Source: Persephonella marina EX-H1
GTDB taxonomy: Bacteria > Aquificota > Aquificia > Aquificales > Hydrogenothermaceae
DNA length: 64,000 nt
Reading direction: 5' to 3'
NCBI RefSeq assembly: GCF_000021565.1
Contig: NC_012440.1
Span: 562,672-626,671 of the forward strand
Shown: piece by piece, positions 1 to 8,572 of the stretch
Layout of the letters: each line of letters starts with the position of its first letter
How positions within the stretch are numbered: the first letter of the stretch is position 1
Position numbers and translations under genes: made by a program
The notes under the pieces: generated by a model
Told to the model about the DNA's origin: nothing
What the model saw: the letters and a program-made list of their open reading frames with translations, nothing else
Databases searched by the model: none

Positions 1-2
1 TA

Positions 3-425
3 GCAGAGGCCATATATCCTGCCGGATTTTACAGAAATAAGGCTAAGGTTATAAAGGAGATATCGGGAAAGATAGTAAAGGATTTTGGAGGAAAGGTTCC
101 TGACAGTATTGATGAGCTTCTGAAATTAAAAGGAGTTGGAAGAAAAACGGCAAACCTTGTTGTTGCCCTTGGATACGGAAAACCGGCGATATGTGTTGAT
201 ACTCATGTTCATAGAATATCAAACAGATTAGGCTTTGTTAAAACAAAAACAGCTGAAGAGACAGAGATGGCTTTAAGAAAAAAAGTTCCCAGGGAGTACT
301 GGAACGAGATAAACGATCTTTTTGTTGCCTTTGGACAGACCATATGCAAACCTGTCTCACCTAAATGTTCAGAATGTCCAGTATCGTCTTACTGCGAAAA
401 GGTTGGTGTTAAAAAACACAGATGA
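3..425 (+). CDS. nth: Endonuclease III, 3' part (DNA glycosylase/AP lyase)
   Basis: The gene is cut by the window start, so only the last 140 codons are visible. Endonuclease III removes oxidised pyrimidines from DNA and nicks the abasic site. The helix-hairpin-helix reads [12 protein letters not shown] and supplies the catalytic Lys. [13 protein letters not shown] carries the catalytic Asp. The C-terminal cysteines are spaced C-x6-C-x2-C-x5-C, the [4Fe-4S] loop of this family. The TGA at 423-425 directly abuts the stop codon of a small gene on the other strand. The family assignment is certain; the N-terminus is not seen. Confidence 0.96.
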   Translation, partial: AEAIYPAGFYRNKAKVIKEISGKIVKDFGGKVPDSIDELLKLKGVGRKTANLVVALGYGKPAICVDTHVHRISNRLGFVKTKTAEETEMALRKKVPREYWNEINDLFVAFGQTICKPVSPKCSECPVSSYCEKVGVKKHR

Positions 426-602
426 TCATATATCGTTCTTCATCCTGTTAAACTCTCTTATTACGTTTATAAGCTTACCTGTGTTTTCCTTTAAAAAGTC
501 CTGATCATCATCTTTTTGTATATCAATCTCAATGATCCTGTTTGAGAAAAGATAGTAAAATATCCCAAATGATGTCAGAAAAGAAAACAGAAATCTAAAC
601 AT
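426..602 (-). CDS. Small membrane-anchored protein of 58 residues, unknown function
   Basis: This short frame starts at ATG 602. It has an AAGGAG ribosome site overlapping the stop codon of nadE, so it is probably the last gene of the nadE transcript. The product begins MFRFLFSFLTSFGIFYYLFS, a single hydrophobic segment, followed by a charged, Asp-rich tail ending NRMKNDI. Its TGA is adjacent to, and does not overlap, the convergent nth stop. A good ribosome site, a membrane segment and exact packing between two real genes argue that it is coding. No family is recognised. It could be a membrane anchor peptide. Confidence 0.6.
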   Translation of the reverse strand: MFRFLFSFLTSFGIFYYLFSNRIIEIDIQKDDDQDFLKENTGKLINVIREFNRMKNDI

Positions 603-612
603 CTTCCACTCC

Positions 613-2337
613 TTATAATTCTCTGAATTTATTTGTTACAGGCATTCTTCTATCTTTACCAAAGGCTCTGTGTGTTATTCTAATACCAATAGGTGCCTGT
701 CTTCTCTTGTACTCATTCCTGTCTATCATTTTAACCACTTTTTCAACAGAATGTCTATCAAATCCCATTCTTATTATATCCTGAACGGGCATATCCTCCT
801 CAACATAAAGCATTATGATCTCATCAAGTATAGGATAAGGTAGAAGTTCATCCTCATCTCTCTGATCAGGCTTGAGTTCTGCTGAAGGTGGTTTCTCAAG
901 AACTCTCTGTGGAATAACGGGTGAGATACTGTTCCTGTACTGTGCAAGCTCGTAAACTTTTGTTTTAAGAACATCCTTTAAAACAGCGAAACCTCCAACC
1001 ATATCACCGTATAGGGTTGCGTAACCTACACTCATCTCAGATTTGTTACCGGTTGCCAGAACTATCCAGCCAAATTTGTTTGAGAGAGCCATAAGGAGAT
1101 TCCCTCTTATCCTTGCCTGAAGGTTCTCCTCAGTTGCATCAGGTTTCAGACCTGCAAATATATCTTTAAGCTCATCCTTATATTTTTCAAATATGTCCGT
1201 TATAGGAAGTGTAAATGTTTCAATACCAAGATTTTCTGCAAGCTCAAGGGCATCCTCAACACTCTCTTTTGATGTGAACTGTGAAGGCATCAGAACCCCT
1301 TTCACATTATCCTTTCCGAGTGCGTCAGTAGCTATTGTTGCGGTAAGGGAACTGTCTATCCCTCCGCTCAGTCCAATCACAACTTTCTCAAAGCCGTTTT
1401 TGTGTATGTAATCTCTCACACCTGTAACAAGAGCCTTGTATATCTCCTCTATCTCAGGTCTGTCAAGAATAGTCTTCTGGGGTATTGTCTCAAGTTTGTC
1501 CTTTATTTTGAAATCAAGGTGTATCTCTTTAACCTTCTCTTCCCTTTTATACATGGCTCTGAGATTTCTGAGTCTGTTGTCCTTTAACTGCTGTCTGAAT
1601 ATAGCATCAAGGTTTATATCGCACAGTACGATCTCCTCTTCAAAAGATCTGCCCTTTGTTAAAACGGATCCATCAGGACCTACGATAATACTGTTCCCAT
1701 CAAAAACAAGCTCATCCTGCCCTCCAACAAGGTTAACGTATGCTATAGATACAAGGTTGTCCCTCGCCCTCACCTTAAGCATATCCTCTCTGAACTTTCC
1801 TTTACCAATATGGTAAGGGGAGGCATTAATATTTATAATGAGCTCTGCCCCTTCAATAGCCTGTATATTTATAGGGTTTTCCGGATACCATATATCTTCA
1901 CAGATTGAGAGACCTATCTTGTAACCTTCAATATTCAGAAGTGTTATCTCATTACCCCTCTGGAAGTATCTAACCTCATCAAATACACCGTAGTTTGGTA
2001 GAAAGTTCTTATGGTATACAGCAACTATCTTCCCATTCAGAAGAACGGCAGCTGCGTTGTATATATCCTCAACCTTATCTACAAATCCAACTATAGTGAT
2101 AATATTCTCACTTGCCTGGGCTATCCTGTTTAGTGCCTGTAGATTTCTGTTTATAAAACTTGGTTTTAGTAAAAGATCCTCAGGGGGATATCCTGTTATA
2201 GCGAGCTCTGGAAAGGCTATAATATCGCACTCGTGGAGTTTTGCCTCCTTTATCGCTGATATTATCTTCTCAGTATTTCCCTCTATATCTCCAACGGTCA
2301 TATTTAGCTGTCCGAGGGCCAGTCTTAACTTTTTCAT
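613..2337 (-). CDS. nadE: Glutamine-dependent NAD+ synthetase
   Basis: The enzyme makes NAD+ from deamido-NAD+, ATP and glutamine-derived ammonia in the last step of NAD biosynthesis. The 574-residue length matches the two-domain form. The N-terminal nitrilase-type glutaminase domain (about 1-270) shows the Glu-Lys-Cys triad: E44 in [15 protein letters not shown]110 in [14 protein letters not shown] and C146 in SICEDIWYP. The C-terminal synthetase domain has the ATP PP-loop GLSGGIDSS near residue 322. The start ATG follows a short divergent region shared with the EAL-HDOD gene. A 58-residue gene follows immediately downstream. Confidence 0.97.
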   Translation of the reverse strand: MKKLRLALGQLNMTVGDIEGNTEKIISAIKEAKLHECDIIAFPELAITGYPPEDLLLKPSFINRNLQALNRIAQASENIITIVGFVDKVEDIYNAAAVLLNGKIVAVYHKNFLPNYGVFDEVRYFQRGNEITLLNIEGYKIGLSICEDIWYPENPINIQAIEGAELIININASPYHIGKGKFREDMLKVRARDNLVSIAYVNLVGGQDELVFDGNSIIVGPDGSVLTKGRSFEEEIVLCDINLDAIFRQQLKDNRLRNLRAMYKREEKVKEIHLDFKIKDKLETIPQKTILDRPEIEEIYKALVTGVRDYIHKNGFEKVVIGLSGGIDSSLTATIATDALGKDNVKGVLMPSQFTSKESVEDALELAENLGIETFTLPITDIFEKYKDELKDIFAGLKPDATEENLQARIRGNLLMALSNKFGWIVLATGNKSEMSVGYATLYGDMVGGFAVLKDVLKTKVYELAQYRNSISPVIPQRVLEKPPSAELKPDQRDEDELLPYPILDEIIMLYVEEDMPVQDIIRMGFDRHSVEKVVKMIDRNEYKRRQAPIGIRITHRAFGKDRRMPVTNKFREL

Positions 2338-2353
2338 CTTTTTACCCCATATT

Positions 2354-2372
2354 AATAATTGTATTAATTATT
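2354..2372. promoter_or_regulatory. AT-rich inverted repeat in the nadE/EAL-HDOD divergent region
   Basis: AATAATT is followed after five bases (GTATT) by AATTATT, a perfect 7-base inverted repeat in the middle of the 87-base gap between two divergent genes. It could be an operator. Such repeats arise easily by chance in AT-rich DNA, so confidence is low. Confidence 0.2.
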
Positions 2373-2424
2373 TTACACCTCTATACGAAAAGAGTTTTAA
2401 GTTATAAAGATGAAGGGTTTTTGA

Positions 2425-3648
2425 ATGGGAGAAGTATTTGTAGGAAGACAGCCAATACTTAATGAGAAAAATGAGATCTTTGGATATGAGCTTCTATTCA
2501 GGGATAGTGAAAAAAATTATGCGATCATAAAGGACAATATTGAGGCTACAGCAAGGGTCATACTTAACCTTCTTGTTTATATGGATTTTCACAAGATTAT
2601 AGGATCAAAAAAAGGCTTTATAAATGTTAATCCTGATATGCTTGAAGGGGATTTTATAGAACTTCTCCCTCCAAAATACACAGTATTTGAGATATCCAAC
2701 ATAACAAAGATAGATGAGTATCTGATCTCAACCTGTAAAAACCTCAAGGATAAAGGTTATGAGATAGCCCTTGATGGACTTGTATACTGTGATCTGATAT
2801 CACCATTTTTTGATTATATAGATTACGTGAAGGTATCAATACAGGGAAGTTACGAGGAGAACGATCTTTCCAAAACTGTAAAATTTCTAAAGAAGTTTGA
2901 TCTAAAGCTTATAGCACAGAAGGTTGAGACTGAAGAGGATTATGTTGTTGCTAAAGAGTTAGGTTTTGATTACTTTCAGGGCTTTTATTTTGAGGAGCCT
3001 GAGATATACAAGGACAGGCAGGTCTCATCATTCAAACTTACACTTATAAAACTCCTGAAATCAGCGATAACACATGAGGATCTATCAAAGATAGAGGATA
3101 TTTTTAAAGGAAATCCTGATCTAAGTTACAAACTTCTAAAGTTCATAAACTCTCCATTTTTCTACATAAGACAGAATATAAAATCTATAAAGCAGGCACT
3201 TTCCCTTTTAGGATACCAGAATCTCCAGAAATGGGTTCTCCTGCAGATATTCAGCCTTGACTGGACAGATATAAAATCAAACCCTATTCTTGAAAGGGCT
3301 GTTATAAGGGGAAGGATGCTTGAGGTTCTGATTGAAAAAAGTAAAGCTCCAAAGGAAACACATGAGAAGGCTTTTATAACAGGTATGCTATCACTTATGG
3401 ATACTGTTTTAGGTAAGCCGATGGATGAGATACTGTCCGAGCTAAAGATAGACCAGGAGATTAAAGATGCTATCCTTTCCTGTAAAGGTATACTTGGGGC
3501 TATACTGAAAGCTATAATTCTCTTAGAAAAGAATGAGATAAAAAGGATAAAAGCCGTTATAAAAAACACAGGTATAGGTGTTGAGGACGTACTCACAGCA
3601 GAGATAGAAGGGATAATATTCTACGAAAACCTTATAAATTCTTACTGA
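2425..3648 (+). CDS. EAL-HDOD signalling protein with degenerate EAL domain
   Basis: The 407-residue protein has an EAL-like domain (about 1-200) followed by an HDOD domain (about 205-390), the architecture of the YuxH group. The EAL signature is degraded. EAL reads ELL in GYELLFRD, the metal-binding DDFGTG motif reads DGLVYC, and the EGVET motif reads QKVET, although the downstream QG of the motif YFQGFYF is kept. Cyclic-di-GMP hydrolysis is therefore unlikely, and a binding or protein-interaction role is more likely. The start is supported by GAAGGG seven bases upstream. It is transcribed away from nadE and is followed 39 bases later by a secreted-protein gene. Confidence 0.85.
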   Translation: MGEVFVGRQPILNEKNEIFGYELLFRDSEKNYAIIKDNIEATARVILNLLVYMDFHKIIGSKKGFINVNPDMLEGDFIELLPPKYTVFEISNITKIDEYLISTCKNLKDKGYEIALDGLVYCDLISPFFDYIDYVKVSIQGSYEENDLSKTVKFLKKFDLKLIAQKVETEEDYVVAKELGFDYFQGFYFEEPEIYKDRQVSSFKLTLIKLLKSAITHEDLSKIEDIFKGNPDLSYKLLKFINSPFFYIRQNIKSIKQALSLLGYQNLQKWVLLQIFSLDWTDIKSNPILERAVIRGRMLEVLIEKSKAPKETHEKAFITGMLSLMDTVLGKPMDEILSELKIDQEIKDAILSCKGILGAILKAIILLEKNEIKRIKAVIKNTGIGVEDVLTAEIEGIIFYENLINSY

Positions 3649-3693
3649 TCTTATCTGTTATAATAATTCATCAATCTTTTATCTGGAGTGCTT

Positions 3694-4590
3694 ATGGTCA
3701 GGCTGGTAATATTTTTACTGTTTTTTCTGTACTCTTTTAACTCTAAAGGGGAGAATATAAACCAGATATACCTTAATGAGGGATTAACTGAAAATCAGGT
3801 TTACAATATCAGACTGTTTACCACAAGGGCGTTAAACCTTGTTCTTGATGCTTACTCCTCCCTGAATAAAAAGAGAATAATAAGGAAGGAGACATACACC
3901 TACCTTGATGCCTCATTATTTTTCCTTAATGAGGCTCACCAGTACTCACCTTCATACATCATTTACAGACAGATTGAGGCTCTTGAGAAAAGAATACAGC
4001 TTTATCCTGATGAGGATTATTCTGAGGATCTAAAAACACTTCTGATATACATAGAGGAGATCTCAGGAAATCTTGAGGATTATGATTATGTAAGGAAAAA
4101 GCTTGAGGATACGATAAAAAAGGCAGCATTCCTTGAGAACCAGTACGTTCTTGACAGTCTTGAGATAATAAAGGAGAAGGTGAGCATACCGCTTATAGAC
4201 GATCCTTTAACAGAGGCTAAGAATCTTATAGGGATAGCAAAGGATCATCTTAAGGCAAGGGAGTACAAAAAATCCAAACAGGCCCTTGAACTTGCTTTAA
4301 ACCCTCTGATTAACATATCATACAGGGAAAACCTTTATATGGCTTTAGTTAAGGAGTACATACACAAGGGAAAGGTGACTTACAATCTGAACAGAAGAAT
4401 ATCTTTAAGGTATCTTGAAGCATCACTTTATGCTGTAAATAAAGCATTTTATGTATCTTCAAGGGAAAACAGGGATCTTATAAAGATGCTGAGGGAGGAT
4501 ATAAGACTTATATTCAAGAATTTTTATGACGAAAAGAACACCGAGAAGATGCTAAATGATATAATAGAGAAGTTAAAAAATATCAGATAG
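3694..4590 (+). CDS. Exported alpha-helical protein, YfdX-like (tentative)
   Basis: The start is chosen at ATG 3694, with GGAG five bases upstream. The GTG at 3688 lies inside that ribosome site. The product has 298 residues. The N-terminus MVRLVIFLLFFLYSFNSKG looks like a signal peptide or anchor. The rest is rich in Leu, Lys and Glu and predicted helical, with a segment near residues 180-215 (AKDHLKAREYKKSKQALELA) resembling the paired-helix repeats of YfdX-type proteins. That match is weak and made by eye. It heads a three-gene run of unknowns before relA. No enzyme motif is visible. Confidence 0.6.
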   Translation: MVRLVIFLLFFLYSFNSKGENINQIYLNEGLTENQVYNIRLFTTRALNLVLDAYSSLNKKRIIRKETYTYLDASLFFLNEAHQYSPSYIIYRQIEALEKRIQLYPDEDYSEDLKTLLIYIEEISGNLEDYDYVRKKLEDTIKKAAFLENQYVLDSLEIIKEKVSIPLIDDPLTEAKNLIGIAKDHLKAREYKKSKQALELALNPLINISYRENLYMALVKEYIHKGKVTYNLNRRISLRYLEASLYAVNKAFYVSSRENRDLIKMLREDIRLIFKNFYDEKNTEKMLNDIIEKLKNIR

Positions 4591-4602
4591 AGAGGTCAGA
4601 TT

Positions 4603-4959
4603 ATGAAAAGAGTAACTGCTGCAGCTTTAATGTCCGCAGTTATAACCGGGAATGCCCTTGCTGTTGAAGGAGAGATCCTTTTCAGAGATGCGATGTTTGG
4701 GGTAGGTATTGGAGCGACTGCAGGACTTGCAGTTTATATGATTGACAGTGAAGATTTAGGAAAGAAGATAGGAGCTGGTGTTTTACTTGGACTTATAGGT
4801 GGTGTTGCTGTTGGTTTTTATGAGTCAAGTACCGCACTTGTTGAGATAGATGGCAATCAGATGAGATTTGGCATCCCTGAAATTCAGATAACAAGAATAG
4901 GTGATAAGAACGAAAGCTATACATACACAAAGGTAAATCTTTTAGAGGCAAAATTTTAG
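4603..4959 (+). CDS. Small exported protein with glycine-rich membrane segment, unknown
   Basis: The 118-residue product starts MKRVTAAALMSAVITGNALA, a typical cleavable signal peptide. It then shows two Gly-rich hydrophobic stretches (GVGIGATAGLAVYMI and IGAGVLLGLIGGVAVGF, about residues 33-70), like glycine-zipper membrane proteins, and ends in a polar tail. It lies 12 bases after the preceding helical protein and its stop codon abuts the next start, so the three form one transcript. It could insert into a membrane or oligomerise. No named family is recognised. Confidence 0.6.
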   Translation: MKRVTAAALMSAVITGNALAVEGEILFRDAMFGVGIGATAGLAVYMIDSEDLGKKIGAGVLLGLIGGVAVGFYESSTALVEIDGNQMRFGIPEIQITRIGDKNESYTYTKVNLLEAKF

Positions 4960-5253
4960 ATGTTAGATGATGATCTTTTAGAGAGGCTTTCACATCCTCC
5001 GAGAAAAAGCGTCAACCTTATGGTTAAGGTTGATCCTTCAAAACTTAATTTTATTTCTATGGTTGTTGACGGTCACGGCAGGATAGCACTGCCGAGAACA
5101 AGAAGTGGGAAACAGGGTATCCTTGATTTTTTAACATCCCCTGATTTTGTTGATGATCTCTATCTGATACTGGATGATATTAAGAAAAATTATGATCCAA
5201 CCCTTGAGATAGTTAAGGATTTAGGTGATAACTGGTTAGAGGCCGTAACATAA
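4960..5253 (+). CDS. Small cytosolic protein, possibly DUF4911-like
   Basis: The 97-residue protein begins immediately after the stop codon of the preceding gene (TAG then ATG), indicating translational coupling. The core, VKVDPSKLNFISMVVDGHG then RIALPRTRSGKQGILDF, resembles my recollection of the small DUF4911 domain, but this needs a profile search. There are no cysteines or catalytic motifs. The C-terminus is acidic. It sits between secreted unknowns and relA, and a 65-base gap to relA leaves room for a separate promoter. Confidence 0.6.
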   Translation: MLDDDLLERLSHPPRKSVNLMVKVDPSKLNFISMVVDGHGRIALPRTRSGKQGILDFLTSPDFVDDLYLILDDIKKNYDPTLEIVKDLGDNWLEAVT

Positions 5254-5318
5254 AGATTGCAAAACTCTGAAAAGGATCTAACTTTATCAGTAATTGATAT
5301 CATTTAAAGGAAATTATT

Positions 5319-7469
5319 ATGGCTGAAATTGCAGCTGGAGAGCTTGTTGAAGATCTGATTAAAAAGGTTGATTATCTGGAAGACCAGGATATACAGAAGA
5401 TCAGAGAGGCGGCATACTATATCATTGAAAAACATGAAGGTCAGTTCAGAAAATCAGGTGAGCCTTACTACATTCATCCTATTGAGGCTGCAAAGGTACT
5501 TGCAGATCTGAAGCTTGACAGAACAACGATAATAGCCGGGCTTCTCCATGATGTTGTGGAGGATACGGATACAACGATTGATGAGATAAAGGAAAGGTTC
5601 GGCGAAACTGTAGCTCTTATCGTTGATGGTGTTACAAAGATAGGTAAGTACAACTTTAACAGTAAGGAGGAGGCGGAGGCTGAAAATTTCAGAAAGATGC
5701 TTGTATCAATGGCTAAAGATATAAGAGTCATACTTGTAAAACTTGCAGACAGACTTCACAACATTAGAACACTTGACCCTCTACCTGAGTATAAACAGAA
5801 AAGGATAGCAAAGGAGACTCTTGATATATACGCACCGCTTGCCGCAAGACTCGGTCTCTGGAAGATAAAGGCTGAACTTGAGGACACATCTTTCAAATAC
5901 CTTTATCCAGAGGCTTACAAAAAGATAACCACATACCTTGCAGAATCAAAGACCGTACAGGAAAAATACCTGCAGGAGATAATATCCCAGATAAGGGATG
6001 TACTTGATAAACATAACATTAAAGCTGATATTCAGTACAGGGCAAAACATCTTTACAGTATATACGAGAAAACACTGAGAAAGGATCTATCATTATCCGA
6101 TATTTACGATGTTTACGGGGTAAGGGTTCTTGTTCATACTATCAAGGACTGTTATCTTGCACTCGGTCTGATACACTCCCTCTGGCCTCCAGTCCCAGGA
6201 AGGTTTAAGGACTATATCTCTCTCCCAAAATCCAATATGTATCAGGCTCTTCACACAACTGTTGTTGCACCAAAGGGAAAGTTTGTTGAGATACAGATAA
6301 AAACCTACAAGATGCACAGAATAGCAGAAGAGGGGATCGCAGCCCACTGGAGATACAAAGGTGGAAAGTATATATCAGAAAAAGATCTTAAATCATTTAC
6401 ATGGCTCAGGAATATACTTGAGTCAATAAAGGAGAACAAGGATACAGAGATCATATCAACTGTTAAAGGGGATCTCTCAAATGAAGAGGTTTATGTTTTT
6501 ACACCTAAGGGAGATCTTGTAAAGCTTCCTTTAGGTTCTACACCTGTTGATTTCGCTTACCAGATACATACTCAGGTTGGCCACAGAACCGCAGGGGCAA
6601 AGGTAAATGGAAAGATGGTTCCACTTGATACAAAGCTGAAAAATGGTGATGTTGTTGAGATAATAACGGCAAAATACCACAAGCCGAGCAGGGACTGGCT
6701 CAAGTTTGTTGTTTCATCAAAAGCAAAAACCAGCATAAAACAGTACTTTTCAAAGATAGACAGAAAAAGGGCTATAAAATTTGGTGAAAAGTTATTAGAC
6801 AAATTTCTGAAGAAGATAAACAAAAAAACATCAACACTGGATGAGAATGATATAAACAAACTCCTTGAAAGGTTCAGCTTTAAAACTTTTGATGATCTCC
6901 TTCATGCAGTAGGAGACGGTAAGCTCTCTCCCCAGAAGGTTGTAAGATTTTTAAAGGGAGATATTGAGAAAGCGAAATCCTCATCATCAACAGAATCCGT
7001 AAAGGATAAGGATCTTATAGTTGAGGTTGATGGTATATCAAATATTATGTCAACAATAGCTAAATGCTGCTGTCCCATACCTGGAGATGAGATAACAGGT
7101 GTTATACTTAAGGGAAGGGGAATATCGATACACGCTAAGAACTGTCCCAATGCTATAAAGGTTCAGGAGACAGAACCTGAGAGGATAATCGTTGCTAAAT
7201 GGAGTAGCGGTGATCTGAAACCTATATTCCCGTCCTATATAAGGATAATCTCCGAAGACAGACCAGGTCTTCTCGCTGAGATGTCATCTGCTGTTGCAAG
7301 TACAAAAACAAACATATCAGGTGCAAATGTTAAAACAAGAAGGGATGGAAAGGCTGTAACAGAGCTCAGGGTGAATGTTAAAGATATAGATCATCTCAAC
7401 AGGATAATATCCCTTATAAAGAGAGTTAAAGGTGTTGAGAGAGTTGATAGGATCTGTGTTAGAAGGTAG
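5319..7469 (+). CDS. Bifunctional (p)ppGpp synthetase/hydrolase, RelA/SpoT family
   Basis: The enzyme makes and degrades the stringent-response alarmone (p)ppGpp. The 716 residues hold the full long-form architecture. An HD hydrolase domain carries HDVVEDTD near residue 77. The synthetase domain (about 230-350) contains YGVRVLV and the substrate-binding stretch LPKSNMYQALHTTV. A TGS domain near 390-450 starts EVYVFTPKGDLVKLPLGSTP. A conserved Cys-rich zinc-finger segment reads AKCCCPIPGDEI. The C-terminal ACT domain contains DRPGLLAEMSSAV. The intact HD motif implies hydrolase activity, as in single-copy Rel enzymes. The start has AAAGGAAA upstream. Its stop codon abuts the convergent plsY stop. 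Confidence 0.96.
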   Translation: MAEIAAGELVEDLIKKVDYLEDQDIQKIREAAYYIIEKHEGQFRKSGEPYYIHPIEAAKVLADLKLDRTTIIAGLLHDVVEDTDTTIDEIKERFGETVALIVDGVTKIGKYNFNSKEEAEAENFRKMLVSMAKDIRVILVKLADRLHNIRTLDPLPEYKQKRIAKETLDIYAPLAARLGLWKIKAELEDTSFKYLYPEAYKKITTYLAESKTVQEKYLQEIISQIRDVLDKHNIKADIQYRAKHLYSIYEKTLRKDLSLSDIYDVYGVRVLVHTIKDCYLALGLIHSLWPPVPGRFKDYISLPKSNMYQALHTTVVAPKGKFVEIQIKTYKMHRIAEEGIAAHWRYKGGKYISEKDLKSFTWLRNILESIKENKDTEIISTVKGDLSNEEVYVFTPKGDLVKLPLGSTPVDFAYQIHTQVGHRTAGAKVNGKMVPLDTKLKNGDVVEIITAKYHKPSRDWLKFVVSSKAKTSIKQYFSKIDRKRAIKFGEKLLDKFLKKINKKTSTLDENDINKLLERFSFKTFDDLLHAVGDGKLSPQKVVRFLKGDIEKAKSSSSTESVKDKDLIVEVDGISNIMSTIAKCCCPIPGDEITGVILKGRGISIHAKNCPNAIKVQETEPERIIVAKWSSGDLKPIFPSYIRIISEDRPGLLAEMSSAVASTKTNISGANVKTRRDGKAVTELRVNVKDIDHLNRIISLIKRVKGVERVDRICVRR

Positions 7470-8063
7470 CTATCTGTGAAGAAATCTACTTTCAGTGCCT
7501 TTAATAAGCCTGTTTATATTTGATGAGTGTTTTAAAACGATTATGAATGATAAAAAGAGTGCGGCGAATGTGTAAAATACATTATCCTCAACATAAAATA
7601 TGATAATCCACGACATAAAGGCTGCAAAGATAGATGCGAAGGATACATAACCTGTTGTCAGGAAAGAACCTAGCCAGAGGAGGATTACAATAAACGCAGT
7701 TTTCCCGGAAAGGGCGAGGAGAACCCCTAATCCAGTTGCAACACCTTTACCACCTTTGAACTTCATAAATACAGAGAAGCAGTGACCTAAAACAGCTGTT
7801 ATTGCTATCATTGAAAGAATTCTGTCATCAAAGTACATATAATGTTTACCAAAGTAAACCGGAAAGTAACCTTTCAGCATATCTAAAATAAGTACAAGAG
7901 CTCCCGCCTTTTTCCCTATTGTTCTTGTTACATTTGTTGCTCCTATATTCCCAGAACCTTCCTTTGTTACATCTTTACCAAAAAGCTTACCTACAACATA
8001 ACCAAAAGGTATGGAAGCCAGTATGTATGTTCCTATTAGATACAGTATTACACTCAGCTCCAT
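7470..8063 (-). CDS. plsY: Acyl-phosphate:glycerol-3-phosphate acyltransferase
   Basis: PlsY transfers an acyl group from acyl phosphate to glycerol-3-phosphate, the first step of phospholipid synthesis, in the inner membrane. The 197-residue protein is mostly hydrophobic (about five membrane segments) and shows the family motifs GSGNIGATNVTRTIGKKAG, KGYFPVYFG and KFKGGKGVATGLGVLLAL. It overlaps the end of pgsA by 10 bases and closes the long murD-to-plsY transcript. Both downstream genes act in glycerolipid synthesis. Confidence 0.96.
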   Translation of the reverse strand: MELSVILYLIGTYILASIPFGYVVGKLFGKDVTKEGSGNIGATNVTRTIGKKAGALVLILDMLKGYFPVYFGKHYMYFDDRILSMIAITAVLGHCFSVFMKFKGGKGVATGLGVLLALSGKTAFIVILLWLGSFLTTGYVSFASIFAAFMSWIIIFYVEDNVFYTFAALFLSFIIVLKHSSNINRLIKGTESRFLHR

Positions 8064-8572
8064 GCTTTATCCTTTATAAAGATTTTTAGATAATCAAAGG
8101 CGGATATATAAGCGATTATTATTGAGATCCATAGAAGTATGCTTCCGTACATCACAATATTTACTGAGAGAAGGAATATTGCCGCAAGCTGGGCTGTTGT
8201 TTTCAGCTTTCCAAGGTATGATGCCGGTACAACGATACCTTTGCTTACCATAACGCTTCTGAACCATGTTACCAACATCTCCCTGGCCACTATAAGAAAA
8301 ACAACAAATGAGGAGATGTAATGTTTCTCAACAAAAGCGACAAGAACTGAAATCGTGAATATCTTGTCAACAGCAGGGTCTAAAAGCTCACCATGTTTCG
8401 TAACATCGTTGTACTTTCTCGCTATTACACCGTCAAGCCAGTCTGAAAGAATGGCAAGAAATACTAAAACTCCCGAGATTATATACCTGTCATTAAGTAT
8501 TGATAGTATTAAAAAAGGGGTAATCACCAACCTTGAAAGTGTAATAAGGTTGGCAAATCCCGTTAAATTCAA
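8054..8572 (-). CDS. pgsA: CDP-diacylglycerol-glycerol-3-phosphate 3-phosphatidyltransferase
   Basis: PgsA makes phosphatidylglycerol phosphate in the membrane. The 172-residue protein has the CDP-alcohol phosphotransferase signature D-G-x2-A-R-x8-G-x3-D-x3-D, visible as DWLDGVIARKYNDVTKHGEL followed by LDPAVDK, with several hydrophobic helices. Its start overlaps the end of ftsZ by 4 bases and its end overlaps plsY by 10, so expression is tied to the cell-division genes upstream. Confidence 0.94.
   Translation of the reverse strand: MNLTGFANLITLSRLVITPFLILSILNDRYIISGVLVFLAILSDWLDGVIARKYNDVTKHGELLDPAVDKIFTISVLVAFVEKHYISSFVVFLIVAREMLVTWFRSVMVSKGIVVPASYLGKLKTTAQLAAIFLLSVNIVMYGSILLWISIIIAYISAFDYLKIFIKDKAWS

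Noticed and set aside
5319-7469. Monofunctional RelA
   Set aside because: The HD motif HDVVEDTD is intact, which fits a bifunctional enzyme.
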